Origin: Blasia pusilla
Lineage: Eukaryota > Marchantiophyta > Marchantiopsida > Blasiales
Assembly (NCBI GenBank): GCA_050084515.1
Contig: CM114275.1
Span: forward strand, 124,001-188,000
Direction of reading: 5' to 3'
Length of the DNA stretch: 64,000 nt
The notes under the pieces are model-generated. The model was not told where the DNA came from, did not search any database, and was given only the letters and a program-made list of their open reading frames with translations. Position numbers and translations under genes: made by a program. Of the stretch, positions 32,955 to 42,369 are shown piece after piece; position 1 is the first letter of the stretch, and every line of letters begins with the position of its first letter.

Positions 32955-33196
32955 TGAGGTGTTGACAAACGAGGGTACCGAGTTTCGCGGTGAGTTCCAG
33001 GCCTTGTGTGATCAGGCGCTGATCAACCACCGCACGACTTCGCGAGATCATCCCGAGGCGGATGGAATAGCAGAGAGAGTTGTACAGACGGTGAAGAGGG
33101 GTTTACGCAAGTATGGCTTGTAGAGAGGACACCTAGGAGATTGGGACCTCCACTTGCCATGGTTGGCGATGGGATACAGATTCAGCAGGCAGGCAT
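32955..33196 (+). pseudogene. Integrase core tail (plus strand) beside the inverted block
   Basis: LTNEGTEFRGEFQALCDQAL, then SRDHPEADGIAERVVQTVKR and WLAMGYRFSRQAS. It carries the second Asp/Glu part of the integrase missing from B at 30089. It joins the inverted RT at ~32947 through CCTCCACCGGCTGAGG and ends at 33196, where chromovirus integrase resumes. Confidence 0.82.
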
Positions 33197-33495
33197 CGAG
33201 TTCAAGATTCACCTAACTTTCCATATGTCATTATTGAAGAAGTGTCTTCAAGACAATGTGTGTACGGAACAAAGGATGGTGTTGAGACCACAACGGATCA
33301 TCAAAAAATGAGGAACCAGAGTTTGAAGTGGAGACCATTCTGCGTTCCAAATGTAGAGACGCCAAGTACAAGTATTTGGCCAAGTGGAAAGGCTACCATG
33401 TGAAAGAGGCAACTTGGATTGCGGAGGCGGATCTTGAACACGCGCAAGAAGCGTTGCTAGACTTCAAATGGATGCAAGATAGGCACATATGTTAG
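33197..33495 (+). pseudogene. Chromovirus integrase C-terminus with chromodomain
   Basis: The first segment gives FHMSLLKKCLQDNVCTEQRM, the usual sequence before the chromodomain in plant Ty3 chromoviruses. After a one-frame shift, 33310-33495 encodes EPEFEVETILRSKCRDAKYK, YLAKWKGYHVKEATWIAEAD and DFKWMQDRHIC, then a stop. The YLAKWKGY....ATW pattern is the chromodomain core with its aromatic residues. Chromodomains bind methylated histone H3 (often H3K9) and steer integration to heterochromatin. It closes the chromovirus opened at 20.46 kb, 11 kb upstream. Confidence 0.9.
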
Positions 33496-34190
33496 TATAT
33501 GGTGAAGCAAAGAACATAACTTGTGACCGGGAAGCTTGGGCCGATAACCCATTGTAACTAGAAATTTTTAGTTGTTGCAATAAAGAATGCATGGATTTGG
33601 AGATTCGATGCTTGTGATTGTGATTTTGAGTTTGGTAGTGCATGGCAATGAGTAGTTCTTCATATGCTTAGGATGTAAGTCAAGGAGGCCAAACAATGAG
33701 TATTTGAGGTGGGAGCTTATATTCGGATAAGGCATCTAGATCATGACTAAGTGTTGAAGTACTAGCATTTGGACCCGCCCTAACGTCGGCAGGGCAAATT
33801 AGTCTGTCTTAGGGTTTTTTTTTATCTCATTCATGTTGCATGAGTGAACTTAGTGACGCGCCTAAGTAGAATACGAGTGATCCAAAAGTAGTACGAGTTG
33901 GCTAGGTAAACAAGCGTTGTTTACAAATAGTGAGTGAAGTGTTAGGTTGTAGACTTAGTTAGCTTATTTTTATAGTTTAGATTAGTTCTCCAGAATAGAT
34001 CTAGGCTAATTGAAGTGAAGAAGCTAATAATTCTAAGTGTTGCAAGCGACAACCTAACACTTAAGCCAAAAGAGGAATTGCGGTTTAGCTACCAAAACGC
34101 AATTGAATATTAAGGGGTCGGCTTCCCAAAACTTAACATTGAAAAAAGGTTTGCGTTGATGAGGACATCAACCTTCTAAGGAGGGATGAG
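33496..34190 (+). other. Chromovirus 3' untranslated region with polypurine tract
   Basis: Noncoding sequence between the Pol stop and the 3' LTR. A purine-rich AAGGAGGGATGAG (34178-34190) directly precedes the LTR start TGTTGCAACC and is the likely plus-strand primer. Confidence 0.7.
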
Positions 34191-35204
34191 TGTTGCAACC
34201 CTCGTAACCAAGCAACACCAAATAGGCACCAAGCGGAACATCAGAACTCAAGGGGACTCATGCTGCAATAATCGCGCTTTGGAGAGGTTTTTGGAAAGGT
34301 CTCTTGGAAAAGTCCAAGAGACAAAACACGGAACAGAGTTGTGCGTTTCATGGGTTAGTGGTCGCGACCAAGAAACCTAGACCAAACGTGACCCAAGACT
34401 TGAGATGAGTTGAGTCCAGGAAGGTTGGTTGCCAAAGAGGTGAGAACCAATTTTGGAATACGACTAGCATTTGGAGAATTTTGGACCATAATGTTTAGCC
34501 CCAAGATGAGCTTGGAACAAGTAAGGGCGTGTTGGAAACCTTATCTCAAGATCCTTCCAACGCACCAAAGATATCAGCAAACGCATAAGTACAAACTGAT
34601 ATATTGGCCAAAAACGAGTGTGAGCGCAATGGGGTTGAAGGCCAATTAGAAAGGTCTGGGTGTCTTTCCCTAAATGTAGGGAACACCGGAGATCCCCAGA
34701 AGTACTAGTAAGGGAGGAGTCTCTCCAAGATGTCCTGGAACACGAATCCGCACTTTGAGCACCAAATGGCATCTCAGAGGCACGGGATAGAACGGGAGTT
34801 TGGCGTTGGAACTCGAACCTGATCCAAGGGAGTGGACTTTGGACGGCACACTTGGATTCTGACCCGAGACTCACTTTGTGCGAGTCTTGGTTAGGGACTC
34901 ATTGGATGTCCATCGGAGAGTTGGAACCGCGAGGCGCGAAACGCCATTTGAGGTTCCTGAACCGACTAGAAAGTTTGTCCCAAGTCTTTTGAGACTTGCC
35001 CATGTTGTAAACCGCAAAACAAGGAAGGTTGAGTTTTTGATGAGAGACCGAGACAAGAACTCGGAAAGTTAGCCTGCTGATTGATCCAAGACCCGACTAA
35101 CCACAGTGCGTGTTTGGATGTACATTAGCATTGAGAGCGTGATCTACTGAATGCACGCTTCCGCAACAACAAGATTAACATTCAAGGAGAGTAGGCGCAC
35201 GACA
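34191..35204 (+). repeat. Chromovirus 3' LTR (1,014 bp)
   Basis: Begins TGTTGCAACC after the polypurine tract and ends GGCGCACGACA. Blocks shared with the solo LTR at 10667-11303 include AGCGGAACATC, GTTGCCAAAG, GCACGCTTCCGCAACAA/GATAA and TTCAAGGAGAGTAGG near the 3' end. It is longer than the solo LTR (637 bp). A 3' flank duplication cannot be checked because the 5' LTR is missing. Confidence 0.82.
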
Positions 35205-35239
35205 TGTTGTCTGCGTCCATCGTACAGGGATACTAGAGT

Positions 35240-36030
35240 TCCCTACCAAGTGATATTTTTTCGTTGGGGACGGAGGACTTGGAGCAAGTAGGGACCATCG
35301 ATTTGGTCATCGCTGGTTGGCCATGCGAGGGTGAGTCGAGTGTCGGATGAGATAGCCAGTTGGTTGATATTCGATCTTGGTTATTTTGGGAGATGATGAA
35401 AATCTTACGACACTTGCATGAGCATTAGTCCTGTTCTCCAACATACATTGTGGAGAATGTGCTGATTTTGGGCAACTCGAAGTCACGGGTGGTGACAAGT
35501 GCACATCACATGTGTGCATGGGTCGGCCCACTAGTATTTTTGGATGAGGCGAGTGTCGGTTCATGATCACATTGCCCATGTTTATGGTGGACCAACTTGG
35601 TCCCTCGAGGTGTTCCGGAGGGCTTATGGAAGAGTGGAGCGCCCTCCCAGTTGTTGGTGGATTCTATTCTAGATCCGGGTTGTCCATCACATGATCATTG
35701 ATTGTGGTCAATAGGGTTGGCATGCCACGGGCAGCATTTCCCCTGTTTGTGAGTTTTCTTGCTTCCTATGCATAGAAGGAGGCCGGACCTAGCTTGGTTT
35801 GGAATGACTAGGTGCAGCGGTTGATGGAGCCCAACACTGATGAGCAAGAGCATGCAATCGAATTTACCATAGGAATGACAGCAGTACCTTCACTGTCAAA
35901 GGCGTCACGACATCATGTCTTGGATCAAGCGATGGACCTGAACTACTTGATATGGATTATCAGCTTATGAGTAGCTGAGTAACGTCGGATGAGGCTGCGA
36001 GTGGTCATAGACGTTCCATTGGTGAGCCTC
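35240..36030 (+). pseudogene. Element C methyltransferase fragment
   Basis: Retains LEQVGTIDLVIAGWPCEGESS (PCQ changed to PCE at 35321-35329), YIVENVLILGNS, FLDEASVGS, CLWWTNLVP, and decayed C-terminal blocks near 35840-35960. Motif I is missing because the fragment starts after it. Many stops. It is useful only as evidence that the domain was present in this older copy too. Confidence 0.82.
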
Positions 36031-36297
36031 ATGCCTACTGAGACGGTATAGGCAGTGGTTGTGGGCGAGACTTGAGGAGATCGACATACCAAGGGTGATC
36101 GGCAGAGACACCCTTGGACTTCTTAGGATGGACTACACGTACGCCAAGATATTGGTGCATGGTATTGCACGTGGAGGAGATGAGAGTTTAGAGTTAATTA
36201 TAGGGGAGCACTTGAGTTCTATTGTGTGAGGATCTAAGATGGGGTTGCATAAAAGCAACCACCGATACTCGCGTCTGAGAGTCCTATCGTAGTCACA

Positions 36298-37502
36298 ATG
36301 GAGACTTGGGAGCCAGATGTGGGCCCTAAGTTGACAAGAGGAGAGCAGCGTCGTATACATCAACTCCTTATGAGTTATAGGAGTTCTTTTGCATTTAGCT
36401 AGCAAGATTTGGGTACCTTGAAGGGTCCACGGATACGCATTGAGTTGTCTAGCGGCACGCCGATCTTCCGACAACCCTATAGGTATAGTGATATAGAGAG
36501 GGCTTTGATTCAGAGTAGGAGCCAAAACTTGGTTGGAGTAGGACTAGTAGAGATGTCACATGGGGAGTATGCATTTGCCATTGTCATGCTCGCCAAAAGA
36601 ATGTGCATGGCAACTGGACGGATAGGCGGATGTGTGGAGATTACCAACCTATCAATCGGAAGACGACTTCCAATAGGTATGCTATGCCCGCTCTTGAGGA
36701 GATCTTTGATGCTATTGGACATGCAAAGGTCTTCAGTTCATTGGATCCTCGAGCCGGATACCATCAACTGCAAAAGACAGCTTTTGGGGCATTGATCCTC
36801 GCGGGAAGGATTGTTTCTACGAGTGGCGGTTCTTACCATTTGAGTTAAAGAAAGCCCGGGCCGAGTTTCAGAGGGTCATGGATAGGATCTTGGCAAGTTT
36901 GGATTTGCTAGGTGTTATAGTGATGACATCGTAGTCTTTAGCGCCACGGTTGAGGAGCATGAGCGATATCTAGAAGAGGTGTTTCAATAATTGTAGTAAC
37001 ATGGATTGAAGATACATCCAGGCAAGTGCAAGTCAACCAAATTGAGTACATGGGTCATACGATATACCCAAGTGGCCTTAGTGTGCAGCAGACGAAGGTA
37101 GAGGCTATCTCACGCATTCCACGCCCTATAGATGTGAGTTGAGTTCGTGCATCCATGGGATTGGCGAACTTTCATCAACAGTACCTCAAGGGTTTTAGTT
37201 TGATTGCGAAGACACTAACCTTGATGACCAAGGTAGATCATGAGTAGCACTGCCAAGATGAGCATGAGAGAGCATTTTGGTTGCTCAAGGACAAGTTGAC
37301 GTCCACACCCATACTGAGGAGACCGATGAGGGAGCGTCTTTTTCAATTGCATACAGATTGGAGCATGTTGGGGCTTTGAGCGATACTCACTCAACATGAC
37401 GATGAGGGTAGAGGATGACGATGGCTTACGCTAGTCGCTCGAACAACGTTGAAGAGGCAAAGTATAGCTCGTGTGAGGGTGAGTGTTTGGCTGTACTGTG
37501 GG
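36298..37502 (+). pseudogene. Element C reverse transcriptase and RNase H, first part
   Basis: ETWEPDVGPKL, GTLKGPRIRIELSSGTPIFR, EMSHGEYAFAIVMLAK, and (frame-shifted) GNWTDRRMCGDYQPINR and FSSLDPRAGYHQL. Then a decayed YIDD region (near 36915), LHTDWSMLGL near 37350 and YSSCEGECLAVLWA-like RNase H. The hAT MITE interrupts RNase H at 37503. Confidence 0.82.
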
Positions 37503-37717
37503 CAATGATCGGGGAGATCCGGGGTTACGAGTAAGGCTAGCCGGTTAAATCTGAGAATTTCCGATTAATTTTAAAGCTGCCTACAAAAAACCGGTTGGAT
37601 TTGAGGACGCTCTTTGTATTTCGTATCTGAAAACCGGTTCAAAAACCGGAATTTCCATTTCCGATTTACTATTCCCGGTTATGTACCGGGTCCCACGAAA
37701 AAACTCCCCGAACCCTG
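37503..37717. mobile_element. hAT-type MITE (215 bp) with 8-bp target duplication
   Basis: Termini CAATGATCGGGGAG and CTCCCCGAACCCTG are imperfect 14-bp inverted repeats. The element is flanked by ACTGTGGG at 37495-37502 and 37718-37725. Removing it restores the RNase H codons (LWAVAHF). An 8-bp duplication and CA..G ends are hAT hallmarks. Internally there are several AACCGG/CCGGTT blocks. No coding capacity. Confidence 0.9.
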
Positions 37718-37725
37718 ACTGTGGG

Positions 37726-38275
37726 CTGTCGCACATTTCAAGTGTTACTTATTTGGCAACCCCTTTACCATTATTACTCATCATTAGCCTCTTAATTAAG
37801 TGGTTGGGAGAGTCTGAAAAGCTTACATAGGAGCTTGTGATGTGGGATCTGTATAGGAGTATGATTTCCAAGTGGTGCATAGATCTCGGACGCTCAACCA
37901 CGATGCAGATGGGTTGAGCCGTAACCCATGTCTGAGTCAGCGATATGAGATTGGAGCCTGTTGGCATAGAGAGAGTGACGAGGAGATGGTGTTAGGATGG
38001 CCCAGCCAGCCTAATTGGGCTTCTTGGCTTTGGAGAGTCAGATTGCTAAGACGACAATGACGAAATCTGGCAGAGAGCCCTTAGATCCAAAGGTCGGTGA
38101 GGAGGCGGCAGGTGACCGAGATATTCACGAGGATGAAATAGTCTTGGAATACATGTGTACTAACAACGTCGCAAGCATAGTGAAGGCTATAGAGCGGATC
38201 AGATCCTAAACGAGCCAGACGATTTCGATGGTAGGGAACACATACGTTACAAGGATGGTAGTGTATACTCTACCA
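37726..38275 (+). pseudogene. Element C RNase H, second part, and integrase edge
   Basis: CYLFGNPFTIITHH-like, then VVHRSRTLNHDADGLSRNPC, LDPKVGEEAAGDRDIHEDEI and VLEYMCTNNVAS. It fades out after the GRNTYVTRM stretch near 38250, before any integrase zinc domain. Confidence 0.78.
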
Positions 38276-38279
38276 TCCT

Positions 38280-39960
38280 TCCAAACATAAGATACATATA
38301 AAAATTTTGCTCGCTATTTATTTATTTCTACTACACATGTTATGGTCACTTTTTTTTTTCTTGATGTATAGATATGTTTTCAAATGTATTTTCTTAAAAA
38401 ATGAATATATTTAAAATTCCTCTTTTCCCAGATTTCAAAGGAAAAAAACAGCAATGAATAGGAGCTAGACTTGAAACGAGATTGCGGGGAAAAATTTAGT
38501 AATCATTTAATTAAAGATAAAGTAGAAAATCAATATTCCACCAAAAATGTGGAGAGGTCAAAACGAGATTGGGAATTTACCGAGGATTAATTTTTATGGA
38601 AAATGGAAATTGATGTAAGAACTAAATCTGTGTCCTTTCCTTTCAAAATGATTTTTTAAAACATATTTTACAAAATACAACTTGATTCACACGAACTCAA
38701 AGTAAATCGCGTACTTGACATCCTTATGGCTGAATGAAGAATTGTATTATTGTAACAATAGTAGATTGCACTTGGTACAAAGACCCAAGCATTGCTGGGT
38801 ATGCTACACGCTATGATGTAGTCTATAATGTCCGGATTTAGTTGAATTTCACCATAAATCGCACGGGTTTGCTTATGCGACTAACTCATTTCTTATCATT
38901 CATTCATCTCGTGCTACCAAGAAGGTGTTCCAAGATATACTATAACCCCGAGACATTTTGATAACAACACACTCAACATTATTATAGGTAGTAATTTCAC
39001 CGAATGTGTTATATTGACACTAAACATATTATAGGGTGTGTCAACAAACGCCTCTCCATCATTGGTGAAAAACTTGGTGTTCTAAATCTGGAGCAAACAT
39101 GTTTGATTTCAGTGAAACAACCAAATACCAGACAAAATCGACTCAACTCAGAGAAGAGCACTATTACAATAATGTCATTAGCTTGATTGCATAGATACAG
39201 TCCAACTCATAACAGTAATCTGTTCCTGTAGCTTGACATGAGATCCCTACAGCCAAGTTAAAGTTAGACACCCACAAGCTCTCTCCAAGTTCATGTTGTG
39301 GTGTAAGAAGCGGACACTGTCCGGATTATTCATACACCACAAGAGGGAAGGTGCATAACCCTTTACAAATTTCAGTTTCACTGAATTCTTCATCCATTCC
39401 AAGATATGCCAGACACTCAATCGACTTTAAAATCACAAACCACAGATGAGTACCAAACTTTCAATGGATCATGACTTACCCAACTATGAGTTCAGGGCAC
39501 AACAATTCTTGCAGTGGGGCATTATTTCCTTTCACAGTTGTCAAACTACAACTAGCCAATCATTCCCTTTAGTCCCCTTCTGAACAAAGTGGAAGATGTT
39601 CTCTCAAAATTGTTAACTCAGACTAGCCATCACCAATTGGCCTGTGAGTGGAGAATTATTAGTCTCTGGGTCCAAAAATTGCCCATTAATCTATACAAGT
39701 ACATGGTTAAGCCCATGACGATCCTTCACATTGCTGCCACAGTTTTCGATGGGTCTGGCTACTACATCAAGTAAAGTAGTGACTGAAGACAGAACTGCAG
39801 CCAGAGTCCATTTAGTGTAACTCAAGCTAGACCGCCACTTGTTGCTGTCCGGAAAATTTGTAGAATAGCTGCACATAAAGATCCATTATTCCATCATTAC
39901 AGTAGAAACATAACTTACAAAGACCTTGACTCCCATCTAAGGGCTGGGCATTACATTACA
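38280..39960. other. Unassigned region
   Basis: AT-rich intergenic or intronic sequence. It is downstream (minus strand) of the RAMP4-like exon, so a 3' exon would be expected here. I searched by eye for an FQIIRTA-type ending and did not find one. Confidence 0.4.
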
Positions 39961-40065
39961 CTCACTGTTTATTGATCTTGAGCTTGTCAATTTGAACAAC
40001 ATATTCAAAATCTATTTCTTCTCCAAGCACATGATAAACCACTGATGAAGGAATGGTATTCATAC

Positions 40066-40222
40066 CTGAGCCAATAACTACGAAGATGAAAAAACCGAGG
40101 ACAATTGGCCCTACAGGATACGGATTGCTCTTCTTCACAGTCGTCTCAGGAACTGCTCCTCTCTTGAGGATATTCTTCTGGAACTTAGCACTCTTATGAT
40201 CTGCTAGGCGCCGTGATGTTGT
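40066..40222 (-). CDS. RAMP4/SERP-like ER membrane protein, single exon
   Basis: RAMP4/SERP proteins are ~65-residue tail-anchored ER proteins associated with the translocon. This exon encodes TTSRRLADHKSAKFQ, KNILKRGAVPETTVKKSNPY and YPVGPIVLGFFIFVVIGS, which is almost the whole family, including the single membrane segment. It is bounded by an AG acceptor (CCCACAG|ACAACATC at 40223-40222) and a GT donor (CTCAG|GTATG at 40066-40065). A preceding exon ending in ATG would give MTTSRR, the usual start; a GGATG|GTGTGAG near 40417 is a candidate. The last exon (normally ...LFQIIRTA...) is not found in the window. It may be a real gene with a distant last exon, or a remnant. Confidence 0.85.
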
Positions 40223-40229
40223 CTGTGGG

Positions 40230-40950
40230 AGACCAGGCAAGTTAAACTTCATACAATCATTCTCGGCAGGCATGGACCTCACCACAATCTCTCAGAAATT
40301 TCGCCGATGCTCATTCTCTCCCAACTTTACTTACTCCGACAAGAACACTAAAACAAGCCAGTAGAAGTTGCACAACACATCTAAGCGACATTTGCAAACA
40401 TTGGACCAATTTACTTCTCACACCATCCATCCTTTTTATTTCTTAGCAGGTAAAATGTGGAGTACTCAACCGACATTCCAAAAGGCCTAAATGCTGAAGA
40501 AATGATTCGAACCACGTCAGAAGGAGGATAAGGTGGCGTTCACAGTACAAGGTCAGCAAACTGAAATCGAGAAACTGCCAGCCTTCTGCACCTTCGAGCC
40601 AGGTATCCTGTCCAGGTTACACTAAGTGACGGGTGGGGGACCGAGAAAACTAGCACGCAGCATATTCATATAAACAGTGCTAATTCATATGACAAAGAAA
40701 TGATGAAAAGATGGACTTAAAGGCACCAACATGTAACAGTAAATCCTTAATTTTCAAGTAGCCCTACATGCGGTCTCTCGAGGAAAAATGTGGACGGGGA
40801 AAAAGCCCTAAATTAAGTAGTTTCCTACGCTCCTAAGGAGAGAAGATAGAGCAAGGGTCGAGTTTATTTGAACCCTGCTATATTTGAAAAGATATTGTTC
40901 AGAGGATCAAACACGATCGCAATCCTCCGCCATCGTTATTTAAGAATCCA
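40230..40950. other. Likely intron or 5' flank of the RAMP4-like gene
   Basis: No coding signal on either strand. By position on the minus strand it would be upstream intron or leader of the RAMP4-like gene. Confidence 0.35.
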
Positions 40951-40954
40951 ATGA

Positions 40955-41210
40955 TTAGAACGAGAGCGGAAATGCAACCGGTTGCGTCATGATCGATAGT
41001 TTGACTTCTACTTCAAAAAGTTCATGGTATGACCAAGAGGACAGGTGCGGATACAAGTCTAATGCTCCATCTTTCCTGACCAAATATCTCTCAAAAGATA
41101 CGGATCCGTACGACTGATCATGTTCTGTAATGTTCACACCCTCTTCGATCAAGACACGACGTGCAAGCTCGTAGAAAATAATTCCCGTGGTACGATAAGT
41201 GAGGCATCCA
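40955..41210 (-). CDS. Unrecognised possible coding exon
   Basis: A minus-strand frame, open from about 41213 without an ATG, encodes TGIIFYELARRVLIEEGVNI, YGSVSFERYLVRKDGALDLY and WSYHELFEVEVKL before a stop at 40955. Residue composition is balanced and protein-like, unlike most spurious frames here, but I do not recognise a family. It could be an exon of a host gene upstream of or overlapping the RAMP4-like locus, or a chance frame. Confidence 0.3.
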
Positions 41211-41214
41211 ACGC

Positions 41215-41985
41215 ATCCGAAATCTCGGCCAGAACATCATGCTCTCACTGGAACAGAGAAACCCTCCCTCTACTCTAGTTTATTTGCGGACAAATTTCCT
41301 CAACTCCCCCTCTCTGAGAAATCGCGCACCATCACCCCTGACAATCGCGTACGTATTTCCATGTGTTCTTCTCAAGGCAACAGACAAGAAGGTCATCTCA
41401 CCATTTTCCAATATTGAAAAGCTAATCAGACCGAAAACTCGGAGATGAGCTACAATCCGCAATCACCGATAACGCAATAGCCTTACTCCCCCGCTCCTCC
41501 CTTTCACCGAACGAGCAGCTCGATTGCAATCGTGAAAGCTGTTTGCGCTTGAGCAGCCTGTCCGATCAAGAACCTTGCGGGAGAGTTACGACCACCAACT
41601 GCATAAAGCTTGTGCACAGGACGGCAAAGGAGCTCGGAAGGCGCTCATATATTCGTGTTGAAGCTGTGCACTGTGATACATCGAGCAACGCAAGAAGCAG
41701 TCAACCGGCGAAACGCGGCGAGACAGGATACGGCGAAAGAAGAACGCGACTGGCAATCCGAAGAAGACAGGCGCAGCAAGATCGGCGCGACCCGGTACTA
41801 CTTCCCGGGCGGTGCGATGAAGGGCCGGCCAACGTACGGGCAGACGGGAAAAGAAAACTACTGGTCCAGCCTCCCGCGTAGTGAGAAGAGCGAGAAAGAG
41901 ACTCATGCCGGAGAGCGATATTCCCAAAGCCGACAACACTCTCTTATTGCTGTTCGGTAGGTCGCGTGGGTGGAAGGGAATATTG
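41215..41985. other. CpG-richer unassigned region
   Basis: Higher G+C than neighbours, with open frames on both strands (for example plus 41610-41960, minus 42017-41586), none with a motif I know. It may be a promoter or first-exon region of the minus-strand genes at 40-41 kb. Confidence 0.35.
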
Positions 41986-41989
41986 AAAC

Positions 41990-42085
41990 TGCGGACTAGT
42001 TTCAGATGACTCAACACATCTGGGGTTCGAACTCCCTACCTACCACATCCAAAACTCGTCCACCTAACCAGCTTTCCACCACATC
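41990..42085 (-). repeat. tRNA-derived SINE-like sequence
   Basis: On the minus strand an A-box-like AGCTGGTTAGGTGG (~42073-42060) is followed ~25 bp later by a B-box-like GGAGTTCGAACCCCA (42035-42021). That spacing fits an internal RNA polymerase III promoter. The surrounding sequence does not fold as a full tRNA. Confidence 0.5.
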
Positions 42086-42109
42086 TTAAATTACATTGTG
42101 TTTGTTTAT

Positions 42110-42363
42110 AAACACTTAACTCTAATTCTCGCAATAAAGGTTGTTTGCTTGGGGCTTAACACCCTGCCCTCATGCTCGCGGAGGACGATATTCTGCAACC
42201 TATAGTATTGATTGTTGTTTGGACATGGGTGAAGGAACTGGGAGGAGGAACTCTTGAAGTGTGGAATGGTTTCCAAAAAAATTAGCGAGTACCATTCCGC
42301 ACATAACCTAGACCAAGATTCGAACCTGCGTTTTGCCACCACCGCAATGACCCACTAACTAAT
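42110..42363 (-). repeat. tRNA-derived SINE (Au-like)
   Basis: On the minus strand TTAGTTAGTGGGTCAT (42363-42348, A-box) precedes GCAGGTTCGAATCTT (42329-42315, B-box), separated by GGTGGTGGCAAAAC. This resembles the head of plant Au-type SINEs. The body may continue to ~42110. Confidence 0.55.
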
Positions 42364-42369
42364 TTTCCC

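Larger units (their letters stand above)
22086..33196 (+). mobile_element. Element B: methyltransferase Ty3 copy nested in the chromovirus
   Basis: Occupies the chromovirus integrase. Order: LTR (22086-~22400), leader, Gag (24.2-25.3), linker (25.5-26.0), protease (26.0-26.6), methyltransferase (26.8-27.9), RT/RNase H (28.2-29.6) and integrase start (29.7-30.09). Then come a solo LTR of the same family (30090-30607), an inverted RT-RNase H-integrase block (30608-~32947, minus strand) and a plus-strand integrase tail (~32955-33196). The 3' LTR and any PHD finger are lost. The composite must involve at least two copies of the family. Confidence 0.75.
20462..35204 (+). mobile_element. Ty3 chromovirus, 5'-truncated and interrupted by element B
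   Basis: A second, ordinary Ty3 lineage. RT starts abruptly at ~20462, followed by RNase H and integrase to ~22080. The integrase resumes at ~33197 with its C-terminal FHMSLLKKCLQDN segment, then a chromodomain (33310-33495), a 3' untranslated region and a 3' LTR (34191-35204). The 11-kb gap between the two parts is filled by element B and its rearranged satellites. The 5' LTR, Gag and protease are missing. Confidence 0.85.
35205..38275 (+). mobile_element. Element C: highly decayed methyltransferase Ty3 copy
   Basis: Begins inside the methyltransferase just after the chromovirus LTR and runs through RT and RNase H to ~38275. It is the most eroded copy, with stops throughout. The match to B starts at TACTAGAGTTCCCTACC (35229; B 27055). 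The chromovirus may have inserted into this copy, but the left part (20110-20360) is not contiguous with it. Confidence 0.78.

Noticed and set aside
33310-33495. A stand-alone host chromodomain gene (LHP1-like)
   Set aside because: It directly follows chromovirus integrase C-terminal sequence and precedes a polypurine tract and LTR.
41586-42017. Minus-strand 143-codon protein
   Set aside because: No motif, overlaps a comparable plus-strand frame and a SINE-like end; kept only as an unassigned G+C-rich region.
42000-42363. Genuine tRNA genes
   Set aside because: Only A/B-box-like blocks are present; no complete acceptor stem or anticodon arm can be drawn.
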